From Phoronis ovalis (Eukaryota; Phoronida; Phoronidae): a stretch of 54,018 bases of DNA. Both the position numbers and the translations under genes were made by a program. Location: the NCBI GenBank assembly GCA_028565635.1, contig JAOXYB010020292.1, forward strand, positions 1 through 54,018, given 5' to 3'. Below the pieces are notes generated by a model that saw only the letters and a program-made list of their open reading frames with translations, made no database searches and was not told the origin of the DNA. Position 1 is the first letter of the stretch. The number at the start of each line of letters is the position of its first letter. Positions 34,301 through 44,520 of the stretch are shown piece by piece.

Positions 34301-37300
34301 TACACTGAAATTTTTGTGCACCATAACAAACATGACAAGTTATTTTATCAGGAATAAGAATTTGTACTTGTTAAAATCTTGATAAAAGAGCAGATAAGTC
34401 AAAATATTAAATATTCTCCTATTATATATAGACTTCATGGCAATCAATTAACACTTTATTAATGATACCCAGAATATATTTGCATACTTCACATTTTTCA
34501 TAGGAAATTAAGTACTGTACATAGCCAACATGACAAGTCAATGGTATATAAACCATGGGCTAGATTTATACAACAAGGCCAACTAAAACAGTGAATAAGT
34601 AAAGCCCTTTAGAAAATACACTATAATTCTTGGTATTTTTTTGTATATATAGAAAGTTTCTAATATCATTCTGTACAATGACTAATGGTTTTTAAATGTA
34701 TCTAATTACCAAAGATTGAAACAAGAAATTACTAACAAGGGATGTCTGTTGCAGGAAGTGTTTTACACACAAACAAACAATGCAGCAATACACAGAATGG
34801 GGATAGCAGGGATAGAATGACAAGGGATTTAACAATGACCAGATGGCATGTAGGAGTAGCTCATATCCTTCTTAAGTATGACTGATGCTGGATAAAAATC
34901 AAATGTTGTAATTACACTCAGATTAACGTGCTAATACCCATTCACAATAGCTGTGATGGGACACAGGCAAGCTAAAACTTAATTATTTCTCCCAACAGTT
35001 AAAACATTATTAATAATAATTCCATTTTGTACATGTTACAAAACTGCAATGAGATTTAAAGTAGTTTTATAACTTGGTAATCAGTTATAAGAATTTTTTC
35101 CACAAATATTACAACAAATAATTACTAAAATCTGAATTGCTGGCAACATGCAGTCATATTTGCAGCAAATAAGGGCGACAATCGTATACTATTAAATTAC
35201 ACTATTTAGTATTCCTATTGTCAAATCTTTTCAATGCAATGTCTTTAAACTGTAATTTGAAATGCAGTCTGATTTAAAACTAATTCTTGTGACAAATGAG
35301 TTAAGTTATGTTAAACTGATTGGTAAATCATGAAACTATAATTTGATCAGTCACACCCTAAATTTATACCATTCTTCAAACAACTCAAAACCAAATTTAG
35401 CTGACATAACTGCTACATTTACCATATGTTGAATTTGACCCACAGAAAGGTAAAGCCCAAAAGAACAGACAGGGTAATAAACAGACAGTGGACTTACCCT
35501 CTGTTGAAGATACCACTGAATAATCAGTTGATATCCCAGAATCAGCTGACATTAGACTTATTTCGCTATCTCTGTCCTTATTCATGATTAGATGTTTTTA
35601 ATCGGTTTTGTCATGAACACTGGATGTGTACGAATCGCTTAACAACGTGTCCTACGATTGACCAGATAAGTTTCCCAAAACAATACCAGAGATCCGCTAT
35701 CCAACATGAATAAACAGTAGGTAAAATGTGCCCATTTATCCACAATGAAAATTTGTAGCTCTTTTTTTTACGATCTCGCCGTATTGGTAATTAAATCAGG
35801 CAAATACTGCAAAACATACTACAATAATGCCTTAACCAACACACAGCTCTGACACCGTGTCAGTGAAGACAAAAGAGACTGGTTCTTCCTGAAACTAAAC
35901 TCCAACTGGGAACATGACAGGAAGGAAACTGGGGCCTGTTAGGAAGAGATAAGTGACATGACACATGACCTTATTTTTGAGTCATAACCCCTGTTTTTAT
36001 TAACACAAGTAGAGCTGGTAATGCTCTTGACATTTGAATTTTTACAGCCCTACTGAAGTATTTAGTTCTTCAAAGCAAATTTATATATTTTAAGTGTTTC
36101 TTTAACCTTTCACCGTATTTGATACTGTATCAGTCAAAATCTGTTTTATCTTGGGTGGGACCTTATCACTATATGATATACCTCATTGAAAGGGGTGCCA
36201 ATGGTCATGTCTGAAATTATAAATTAATCAAATACATGGCAGCTATCATTTTCCTGCAGCAGTTCTCTTCTAAAATTTATTTTACAGAATCCTTTGACAT
36301 CCTATAAAGAAGTTGTTGCATTGTGCAAAGGACAATGCAGAATTTCTGAAAAACGATGCTTTTCACAATTTTTTGCGGCTAGGGACAGTTTCCCATCTAT
36401 TCTTTTTATGTAGTTCATTACGTAATATTGTAAATGGCGTACATAATCTGCTCTACTAAGCTTTGTTGTGGAGCCTCAGTTATCATAGCTTATCGTATTA
36501 TACCAAGAAAATAGTACAATCTCTTTTTAATCACTACACAGGTAAGCCACTTGGGTGACTATAGCAATTGCAAGAAAATAGAAGATTATAGAACCCAGCT
36601 TATCATGTACCGAAAAACAACATGTTGATTTACATGTTAAACGGCGTCATCTAGGTGTGATTGTCATGTACTTTAACAGAATTAACTGTCACATGTACTT
36701 CAATCTTTACACTTTGTGGGAACCAGTTTTATCTTTTACGATATGCTAATAACAGTATTTAGCATTTTGATACACAAAACATGACTAGTCAGTTGTAGCT
36801 GTCAAAAATTTATGTCCAAATTCACATAACAGAATATTCCACCATTAATAGTATAGTGTTCTCCACAAAATAGTGATATTATTTATGTAAACCCCAAACA
36901 TGGATAGATAAAGTGTTGATAAATAATACAAAGTTTATGTACTAAATTTCATTGGTGCCCTAAACAAGTATAAGTTTTTTGTGGAGAACACTATAGTATG
37001 CAAATTAAAGTAATTTTAAAATAATTTTTGCAACACAGATTAAGACTTACCTGCAGTACAGTTTCATTGTATATTTCAGCAATAATTAAACAGCTACTAT
37101 ACACTTTCACACATTGGCCTTTATGTTAGATTGGAATTCCAATTTAGCGAATTCATTACCCAACGATGCACATCTATGACATGACCTATCATTATCAGCA
37201 GTATAAACTACTTGATGGATTCAGATGAATTCAGTGACTGCATCCACGTATACCACCAGACGTTTTGCAGGACTTGTGTGCCCTCCTGAATAGGTCACAC

Positions 37301-40300
37301 AAATTTGTCTAAGAATTTCTAGACTAAGCATTTAATGAGAAGCAGTTGAATCAACTGTATCATACATAGTGCTGCAATTTATGAGTGCACCTAACACCAA
37401 TTTGAAAAAAATTCTAAAAATTCTAAGAAGTTTTTCAATTCTGCTCAAAAGCCAGTTAAATTATGCCCCATTGATAGGAAATTATAATACATCAACCTCT
37501 AATATAAAGGCCAATTGTTCATAAAGGCCAGTTTTCAAAGGTCCCTTGAATGTCATAAGTGACGTCACTCAAAAATGACATGCCTACTATGAAATCAACT
37601 AATGACGTAAATTTGTAAAAAAAAAATTGTTTAAAATGACCTATATCACAATCAATGTGTCCTCTTGTGTACTACTTCAATTATCTCTTATCAATATATA
37701 TGTTCATTTACTGTTATATAAAGTTGTGCATTAGCCTAAATCCCTACTTGAAGTAAGCACATTTACACACAAACACACAGATTCCAGACTGGGACACTTC
37801 TAACTAATCCATTTATAGCATAAGAACTGTTGGCATAGCTAGATAAAGCGACACCAGCAGTGAAAATTGTAGGTAGTGACAAACTTAAATGTTAAACATT
37901 AGCTGATGATAAGACACAACATGACAGCCAGTGGTGACAATGATTGACAATGATGAAGAAGATAATAATGACAATAGTTACAAGTAGGAAAGTTTGGTAT
38001 TTGAGTGAGAACATGATATTCAGAATTTAAAAATTACTAAATTTGAAGTTCTACGCGAAACTATGCCGAATTAGAAAGCCCTGAGAATCCATTTAGAACA
38101 CAGGATTAATCGCAACATCTTGCAATAATTATAATAACTCACCTTCGTACATCTGGGCATACTGTGGAAACCCTGCTGCTCTCAACCACTTACATGCTTC
38201 AACAGCTTCAATTTCTGCAAAGAAGAGAAAGAGACCTATAGATTCAAGCACTTCTGGTGAAATGTTCATACCACACACACACTCATATTACATACTATGC
38301 AATATTCAACATCTATTACAGATCCATATACAACTAAGTTGTCTTGTCGTACATCTTTTTATTTCTGACAGCAGTACAAAGAAAAAGCAATTTTTAAGCA
38401 AGCTGTTAAAAAATTCAAACCATCTAATTACTCATTTCACAACTTTCGTAACTGAAATGTGGACATTTTTGCTCCAGCATACAGCAAATCAATATTTACA
38501 TTTAAGATACCGCAGCAACAGTGACATGACTTCCATTTGCAAATTTTGTCTGACGAATTGTCAGGGCAGTAGACCATTGGGGTAAAATTAAACACAGTGT
38601 ACCAGACTACCCCAGTAGCTTTTTATATCTGTCTTGATTGAAGCCAAAGGTTTAGTGGACAAAGTATATCAATCTGAAAGTCTCTTTTATGAGATGACCA
38701 CATGAAATGTCCATTACTATCTCACAATGTCCGTGTAGCACACCCTTTTTACATAGAAAATGATATTATAATGGTATTTAACTATAATTAATTAATCCCA
38801 ACAAAACATCATATATAACATTTTATTACTGTATGTATTCGACTGGTGAAAGAAAGGAGATGAAAATGAGGCTGAAGTAGATTTCATTATCTTCACAAAC
38901 ACCATCAGTAAATTACATGTTCAAAATACAAGTTATATAATATTTACAGTGATGTTAGATTTATCAAAAATATAAAATGAGTTAATTCCTGTATGAATGC
39001 TGCGGCAAAATAATTTTAAATGGTGATCACTTGTAAGTCAATGCCCTCCATAAATTACACACCAGTGTGATGTTCAATACTTTGATGTTACACAAGAATC
39101 AAATGGTGAAAGTTGATCAAATACAAATATACCCAGTAAATAACTCTGAATATGTTGTTATGTTTCTAGGCAACTGGATGATTTATACGTATTTTTGTGA
39201 AATTTTCTGTGCTTTTTCCGTCGTGTCTTTGCTGATATATGTTCCAAAGCCTACTTTTTACAGAAATAATTGACACAGAAAATTTTATTACAGTCATGTG
39301 CATTTCAATAATCACCTGGACTACCCGTGGTGTAAGTGTGTCACAGGGAAAATACAGGTGTACAGGAAAATTGTTATATAATATAGTTTGTTTGCAAGAC
39401 AAGTAAATAAATATTTACAAGTATTTTCCACATACTGTTCATATAAACCATATAATTTGATTTCAGTGTTATAATACCCTGATACTACAATCAATTCTTA
39501 TGACATCTCTCATTAGAAAGTGCAACCTTTATGAGAAGCAGACTAATTTTAAGACATTCAATCAATAATAATAACATATTTATAGTTCACAAACAACAGA
39601 TTTTACCAAATTTCATCACAAGATTTAAATAATCACGAGATAAGAATTCTCAGGGGCAGATCCAGGATTATCTAAGGGGTGGGTAGAAAGGATATTATGG
39701 TAGGTCAGACTTTTAATCCCACTCCAGTGCAGGTTGGTCCTTACGTCGGATCATTTTAAAATAGTCTGATAATTTTAAAATAGCGCTCTCCAATTCTTGA
39801 TTTGCTAAACTATGCTATTACTTTTTTATCAGGGTGAACATAATTTATGGTCATCCTATGCTGGTTACACCTGCTAAACATCAGGGCGTATTTTAAAATT
39901 ATTGTTATGTTAATTTCATATGGAATGTATTGTAATAAAATATACAGTTTTAAGACATATATTTTAACAAAATTGCATCAGTCACAAAAAAGGCTAAGAG
40001 CAGTCATGCAAAGTACATGTTTCACACAGAAAAATATCAACGCATGAACGAGCTACTGTGAAAAGGAAGCAAAACTTGACATAGAAACTACAAAAGAAAC
40101 AGAGACCACAAATTACATACACTTTTACACACTTTGACCTACAGACATTGTATAATCTTGTAACTACATGGTTTCATCTACTTTTAATTTCGTGGCTCTG
40201 CAACCACTTTATCTTTTTGGCTTGTTATGCTATCACTTCACAATTATCAATGAAAATGACCCCTGTGCTTCAAAGGAGTGTACATAACACAAAACAGGTC

Positions 40301-42463
40301 ACTAAATTTGATTTCCAACTGTGGTTTACTATAGCATGGTTAATGAGAATGGTAACATCTGTTTTTAATTTTGCTAAATACTTATCTAATAATTATAAAT
40401 TTTCTGTGCAACTTTAATAAATAGTTTAATATATTATCCCAACAAATCCACAGCATGAAACCAAAAGTATTTGTTGTTTTTTTTACACAATAACAGACCT
40501 AGTTTAAAGCAAGACCTTGTTACAAGGTCATAAATAAAAGAGAGAAATAACTGTAGATTCCGAGTCAACTGTTCTAATATTAAAGAACACTCTTTCCAAA
40601 AGAACAAAACAATATATTGATCCCTTATCATGATAAAATAATACTTTTAATGATACAATCCAAAAGGTACACAAACCTGATTTAATAATATAATCCCTGG
40701 TTAATTCTGCCATGTTCACCTTTAAAGATTACAGCCTACCTATGAAATCAGGTGTAAATACCAACAGGGGGGATAATATTCTAAAGTAAACACTCCTGTA
40801 TAAGATTACAGGGGTTTGCAATAGTCCATAGAATACACACAAAAGGGGATCATAGAAGGTTAAATGCCTGCTTCAATGCTCATAGTAAAAAGTAAACAAA
40901 GCTTTATGATATAATTCTTTCCTATTGCAACAGTTTATAAAATAAGTTTGTAAATATATAGACTATTGATAGGCTATTATAAAACAAGATAAACATTTAT
41001 TTGAAACATTTTGTCGTTTTTTTTTGGAATACTTTGACATTATTTTTACTTGTTCTTATAGAAATTCTTGATTGAAAAATATTTTTACATAAACAGGAAA
41101 TAGGATTTATTAAGCTTTTCAAAAAATAATAAACACAGGTAATAATACAAAATGAACATCAGATAATGAACTGGGGTACTACTGTATGCCAGGCACCCTA
41201 GGGTCCACTTGACTAATACATATGGCATAAGAATGCTTTGGTCAAACACAAATATTTGTCTATCCCTTTCAATAGTAAATAGACCAAGGCTTAGAGGCCT
41301 GTTGAATATATAAGCAGCTTTACAATTCAGACAATATTTAGTAACTAAGTAAATCTTGCCTCTTCTAACATTCCACAAATACCAGGTAATATAGTACTGA
41401 TCCCTAAATGTCTTTTATTATATTTCATTGCAGGGGACATCTACAACCGAGGTATATTTGATGTTTTAGGGTATCTTGCACCAGGGCAAAGGCAGTTGCA
41501 AATGGAAGGAAAATGCTCTAGATACAAACATCAGCAATGGGATAAAAATTGGTCTAAAGAATGTCCTAACCTTTTAATTTTATGGCATCTTATATTTTCC
41601 ATATAAATAAAATGTTAACTCCTTTGCAAAACATTTATGGTTTTGAAAATACAGAGATAACATAAAAAGTTTCCATTATCACAATTGCAAACCCGTATTC
41701 ACTAAAACTTGGCAGTTACTGATAAGGGTGCTATATATAATTTGAAACCAGGGCAATTACAACTAAATTCTTGATAATAATATATTTTGCAGAAAATACA
41801 AAACTTTTAGTGGTGTATCAAAGGAATTGCACATAATGATTCATACACCTGATTAGGAAGCAAAAAAACAGGTAATCCTGTTTAGAAAACACAGTATTAT
41901 TACCCTATAAAAACATGTCAAACCACTTGAGAGGTAGTAAGAATTACCAATACAGTCAGGTAAAACCACAAAGTGCTAAACACAAGAACTATGACTACTT
42001 CATTGGTGCCTATCATCGGAATTACTGCCATCGAAGTGCAAACGTATTACTTGCACATATTCTGTTCACATTTTTTTAGCATTGTTTGAATCCTTATGTT
42101 TCTAATGGTATTCCAGTAGGCTTGGATAAGATAACAGATTGTATAATGCAGATGAGTCACAATAGTGTCCAAAATAAACAATCCAATCCCTTAGGAGAGA
42201 ATAAAACAATGCAGTTTTACTTCATTAGAAGCAACCATATGTTAGTGTTCTACCCAGTACATAGCTCAATCTATTTTTATCTCAAGGAGGCAATATCAAA
42301 CATAAACTACAATGAATTATTATAACATAAATTAGAAGTATATACAAAAAATTAACATATAAAAAAATTCCTTACCATTTTCTATACAACAAGTTAAAAA
42401 TTTCCAATAATCAGGTGAGTCAAACTTTACAGAAAATTTCTTGAACGCTTTACAATCGGCCAT
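22263..42463 (-). CDS. STARD13: STARD13/DLC-like RhoGAP with SAM and START domains
   Basis: GTPase-activating protein for Rho-family GTPases; DLC proteins act at focal adhesions and restrain RhoA signalling. Coding exons, 5' to 3' on the minus strand: 42463-42376, 38214-38143, 33488-33407, 31138-31078, 29428-28282, 27481-27202, 26959-26771, 26182-25950, 25745-25620, 25120-24786, 24578-24432, 23751-23588, 23275-23150, 22929-22753, 22389-22263. All are GT-AG with matching phases: 3354 nt, 1117 aa (human DLC1 and STARD13 are about 1090-1113). SAM ~30-100; Ser-rich linker with polybasic GKRKKQR, LD-type motifs and SIYDNVPE; RRDSGVGSSLTR; RhoGAP ~640-870 with arginine finger Arg698 in GIFRKSG; START ~905-1115; C-terminus EGPETKI, as in STARD13. 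Invertebrates probably have one gene for DLC1/STARD13/STARD8. Other candidate first exons are listed separately. Confidence 0.95.
22753..22929 (-). CDS. STARD13: STARD13 exon: START domain
   Basis: Encodes AWRSDLPKGSCVLVMTSIEH...LLGGVRGVVLASRWLIEPCG then SGRSRLTHISRVDTR. Family: TW(K/R)T(D/N)LPKG...YLIEPCG.GKS(R/K)LTH.CR. Donor CCG/GTAGGC, phase 2. Confidence 0.94.
23150..23275 (-). CDS. STARD13: STARD13 exon: START domain
   Basis: Encodes HLWDDDLLKWRCVQKLDEQT then EVYQYVCNSMAPHPSRDYCEL, the most conserved START stretch (HLWD....W.V...L...TE.YQYV.NSMAPHP.RD). Donor AAG/GTTAGT. Confidence 0.95.
23588..23751 (-). CDS. STARD13: STARD13 exon: START domain start
   Basis: Encodes ESREKFKGWINIQSDDNTEL, AYKKVGDGHPLRLWKCSIDV and EAPPVEVLNRVLKE. 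It matches EKFKGW...L.(F/Y)KKVGDG.PL.LWK..(V/I)(E/D)VEAPP..VLNRVL.E. Confidence 0.95.
24432..24578 (-). CDS. STARD13: STARD13 exon: RhoGAP-START linker
   Basis: 147-nt phase-0 exon encoding IPEDTMMKCRFSYMEQGDPV...THIESWIQGLLK. Less conserved than its neighbours; supported by TTGCAG acceptor, GTAAGT donor and phase. Confidence 0.88.
24786..25120 (-). CDS. STARD13: STARD13 exon: RhoGAP C-terminal half
   Basis: Encodes IPAELRLEALQAAIMLLPDE, NREVLQSLLLFLGDMADHSD, ENQMTASNLAVCFAPSLFHM and IPDQKELLEQKAAHECL. NLAVC(L/F)APSLFH contains the conserved Asn-Leu-Ala of RhoGAP helix F. Donor ATG/GTAAGC, phase 0. Confidence 0.95.
25620..25745 (-). CDS. STARD13: STARD13 exon: RhoGAP middle
   Basis: Encodes DLMNFDSLQAYDVADLLKQY then FRELPECLLTNKLSETFISIHQ, matching YDVAD..KQ(F/Y)FRDLPEPL.TNKLSETF. 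The usual Pro after PE is Cys here (ELPECLL). Phase 1 on both sides. Confidence 0.94.
25950..26182 (-). CDS. STARD13: STARD13 exon: RhoGAP N-terminal half with arginine finger
   Basis: Encodes VMPKFIKKFKAPDYKDKNVF, GVPLLVILQRTSQPLPQCIL and GIFRKSGVRSRIQKLR. The Arg of FRKSG is the catalytic arginine finger and is intact. Donor CCAG/GTTTGT, phase 1. Confidence 0.95.
26771..26959 (-). CDS. STARD13: STARD13 exon: conserved pre-RhoGAP helix
   Basis: Encodes SERRRPRIRWHSFQKSHRPS then QISSVSAGQLVVLRKLSLLK, TALMERYSPTNRTGWNW. Family block: LRWHSFQ.SHRPSL...L.K.SLL.LTA(L/I)(L/M)EK(Y/H)....K.GW.W. Confidence 0.94.
27202..27481 (-). CDS. STARD13: STARD13 exon: Ser-rich linker, RRDSGVGSS motif
   Basis: Encodes SDDPSSDTISMDDLMLLGSP...SDLKDEGLENVICHERRDSG then VGSSLTRERR. 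RRDSGVG(A/S)SLTR is nearly invariant in DLC proteins. Enriched in Asp and Ser. Confidence 0.93.
27911..27976. repeat. 22-bp tandem repeat x 3
   Basis: CTATATGTGATAATTGATAT starts at 27911, 27933 and 27955, an exact period of 22. It lies in the intron between 28282 and 27481. Confidence 0.9.
28282..29428 (-). CDS. STARD13: STARD13 large exon: disordered Ser-rich region with LD motifs
   Basis: 1147-nt exon encoding NDDSDDEEQCALSDKWKYQR then SSRRWSRL, equivalent to D(D/E)SDEE...(S/G)(N/K)KW(T/K)(F/Y)QR.S(R/K)RWSR. Also present are a polybasic GKRKKQRS, LEEFDDLLQEFVIQP, SIYDNVPE and QKELDLILNGLFQDINGL. The last resembles the LD motif of DLC proteins that binds talin and FAK. Ends in phase 1 at GTATGC. 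The antisense strand is open for 278 codons, which is a shadow of this exon. Confidence 0.93.
31078..31138 (-). CDS. STARD13: STARD13 exon: end of SAM
   Basis: 61-nt exon encoding RLNTLNKCASMKIEAPPRKL. Family: RRLNTLNKCA.MKL. Acceptor ATTGTAG, donor TTG/GTAAGT. Confidence 0.94.
33407..33488 (-). CDS. STARD13: STARD13 exon: SAM middle
   Basis: 82-nt exon encoding DLQFPIEISAVEKDHDFLDK then DSIQSLFR, matching FPI.I..VK.(D/E)HDFL(E/D)(K/R)D..(E/Q).L.R. Phase 1 in (so Asp or Glu-Asp at the junction), phase 2 out at GTAAGT. Confidence 0.94.
35498..35585 (-). CDS. STARD13: Candidate alternative first exon skipping the first SAM exon
   Basis: Encodes 29 residues, MNKDRDSEISLMSADSGIST then DYSVVSSTE, and stops at donor GAGG/GTAAGT in phase 1. 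That phase fits the acceptor at 33488, so an isoform without the first SAM helices could be made. The acidic, Ser-rich sequence with SADSGIS resembles a phosphorylation-type motif (inference). Confidence 0.6.
36854..36993. mobile_element. 140-bp MITE with TA duplication
   Basis: Termini TAGTGTTCTCCACAAAA and the inverted copy TTTTGTGGAGAACACTA are perfect over 17 bp and flanked by TA on each side. The interior is AT-rich with no coding capacity. Probably a Tc1/mariner-type non-autonomous element, from the TA flanks. Confidence 0.75.
37051..37087 (-). promoter_or_regulatory. Strong orphan splice donor; possible non-coding first exon
   Basis: ACTGCAG/GTAAGT on the minus strand. An ATG 17 bases before it gives phase 2, which would misread the next exon, so a coding role is not supported. 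A 5'-UTR exon is possible. Confidence 0.2.
38143..38214 (-). CDS. STARD13: STARD13 exon: start of SAM
   Basis: 72-nt exon encoding (E)IEAVEACKWLRAAGFPQYA then QMYE, matching (E/Q)IEAKEACDWLRA(A/T)GFPQYAQLYED. It starts with AA, so any first exon ending in a single G gives Glu-Ile-Glu-Ala, the vertebrate STARD13 junction. Acceptor TTTGCAG, donor GAAG/GTGAGT. Confidence 0.95.
39651..39685 (+). repeat. hAT-like terminal sequence remnant
   Basis: CAGGGGCAGATCCAGGATTA followed by a G-rich TAAGGGGTGGG resembles hAT transposon ends of the CAGGGGCGGATCCAGG type (recalled). No matching inverted end was found nearby, so this is a fragment at best. Confidence 0.4.
42376..42463 (-). CDS. STARD13: Candidate first exon, proximal promoter
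   Basis: Encodes MADCKAFKKFSVKFDSPDYW then KFLTCCIEN, donor AATG/GTAAGG in phase 1, in frame with the SAM exon at 38214. Used for the main CDS because it is the nearest upstream candidate. It lacks independent homology. Confidence 0.65.
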
Positions 42464-43080
42464 CTTTTACAAATGAAGTGTATTATTAGCTGAATGTAAT
42501 TTTCCTACGCAAATTTACAACTACACGTTTATATAAAATCCTGGATGTGGACATAAACCCTGGAAATGAATTCCCGCTAAATTGCTCATCAACTGCAAAT
42601 GATAGGATAACATCGCATCAACTGATCAACGACAAATTATAACTATAAAACCACTCGACTTCTCTCAAGTCTTGACAGCTAATAGTCAGAAGATTTATTA
42701 CATGCCTGTATTATATAGAGCATAATCAAATAAGATCTGAGGAAAATGAAAAATATAAAATTAATACTTTGCCTACAATGTAATTCTATAGGATTTCCTA
42801 CAAGGCTTTGTGCAGATGTAATGATAGCTATGAAGGAGCAGTTTTCTGTAAGAATATGCAAAATGTGTGAATTTTTATTCAAAATGTAGCAGAATTATTG
42901 ATTTTATAGCCTTTCCTTGTATAACAAAATTTGATATACATTAAATTCTACTTTAATATTAAATACACTATAACATCCACATTCCGAAACATTTTTGAAA
43001 TATCACATTTTTCTGACAAACATGTTACAAATATATAATATACAAACAGGTGCTACTGATTGAGGTAAATCGGCACTGTG

Positions 43081-43160
43081 ACCAGTAAACAAATATTATG
43101 AACAGTAAACAAGTACTGTCAGCAGTAAACAACAGCTATGACCAACAAACATATGGTCAA
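43081..43160. repeat. 20-bp tandem repeat x 4
   Basis: Units start ACCAGTAAAC, AACAGTAAAC, AGCAGTAAAC and ACCAACAAAC at 43081, 43101, 43121 and 43141, an exact 20-base period with diverged second halves. Confidence 0.85.
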
Positions 43161-44462
43161 ATGATTGAGTTGTCACAGTATTAAATACCATTGTGTCAAG
43201 TGGATTCGGGAAAAACAGGAAGACAAGGTGAATATTTTCGTCAGGAGATTAATATAACTATGCTTACCAGATACAGTCACAACTGAAGGTACAATTGTAT
43301 AGTAAATATTACAAAATCGTAACTTTTGCTTATGCCGTCTCTAAGAAATTACTTGACAAAACTAAGCATTTTTCTGCAGAATGTATAATTTTTACCTATA
43401 ACTGTGCTCAAGTTTGTAGAACAACCGATGTACTATTCCAATGTACTAATTTTGGAGAATCCCAGGATGTCTTGAAAAATGCCTAACAACTCACCTAAAT
43501 ATGAAAATCTAAATTTCTGACCAGTAATACCACATGCTGGACATAGATTAACCTTAAGTGGTCTGTAAATGACCTCCATTCCTGTCAGGAGATGATACAT
43601 ATGTCCTGCTATTGATAAACAAGCCCACAGACAAGACTCCAGTCAAATTCCTTTCCCTCGTACAACTCTACAGAGTTGACCACCTTCACAATAATTAATC
43701 TTAACTCTGGAAAGGTGATGCTATCAGAATACTCTGTGGTTGCTATCTACATGATTGATCTGTTTACATGAACTCATTTGTTTTGGAACAGAAAATTTAG
43801 GGAAATTGTTTCCTGGCTGAGAACTGCACAATACCCATTAAACTCAAACAGTACACTTGAACTATATTCCAGGAAAACAGGCTGATAACTTCATCAATCT
43901 TAGAAAGTTATCCTGTAAACACCATGGATATGAACAGATGACTGTCAGGTACCAAACTCTCCATCCACACTGCATAATACAGATTCCTAAACACAAATTG
44001 GCCACTAGTTGCTGCACCAATGAACATGACTGTTTACAGATTGGGCTAATCTGAATGCTAATGATAGAACAATGTCAGCTCGATAAACATCTTCACTCTA
44101 AATGCACCTAACACCTAGTGATCTAGAGACATTTGAGATTTCAACAAAGCATTAGCAATTTGAAACAAAGGAAAAATCAGGGTTTCTGTATCAGTTAGGT
44201 ATATTATACTTCTGTATATAAAATGTTCAATGCAGGAGATACCATTCAAAATGTCCAAGGCAATCTTAATCATAGCATGCAGTAGTTTACGTTAACACAG
44301 CATTCCAATCATGTCTCACCATGTGTGGCCTTAAAATCTGCATCTCTGGTCAAGTGTATTAATAAAATAATGTTATTGTTTATAAATAAACCAGCTACTA
44401 GAAACACATGTGGAATAAATGTCCATGAATACATCAGTGATGAGCTGTTGTTTCCCTTTTTA

Positions 44463-44520
44463 TAGCATACAGTCCCATGTCATGCCCTCAACATGTGTTG
44501 GAGGCATGGACTGTATGCTA
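44463..44520. repeat. 58-bp palindrome
   Basis: TAGCATACAGTCC at the left end and GGACTGTATGCTA at the right form a perfect 13-bp arm. GCATG / CATGC and CAACA / TGTTG pair further in. It could be a miniature fold-back element. Confidence 0.75.

Noticed and set aside
34108-34338. Opposed short ORFs on both strands
   Set aside because: No homology, no splice signals and no conserved motif; typical random ORFs of intron DNA.
38262-38585. 107-codon + strand ORF beside the first SAM exon
   Set aside because: Lies in the minus-strand intron, has no recognisable motif, and its length is not unusual for a 54-kb window.
44317-44340. Minus-strand MQILRPHM followed by GTGAGA
   Set aside because: Phase 0, so it would shift the frame of the SAM exon.
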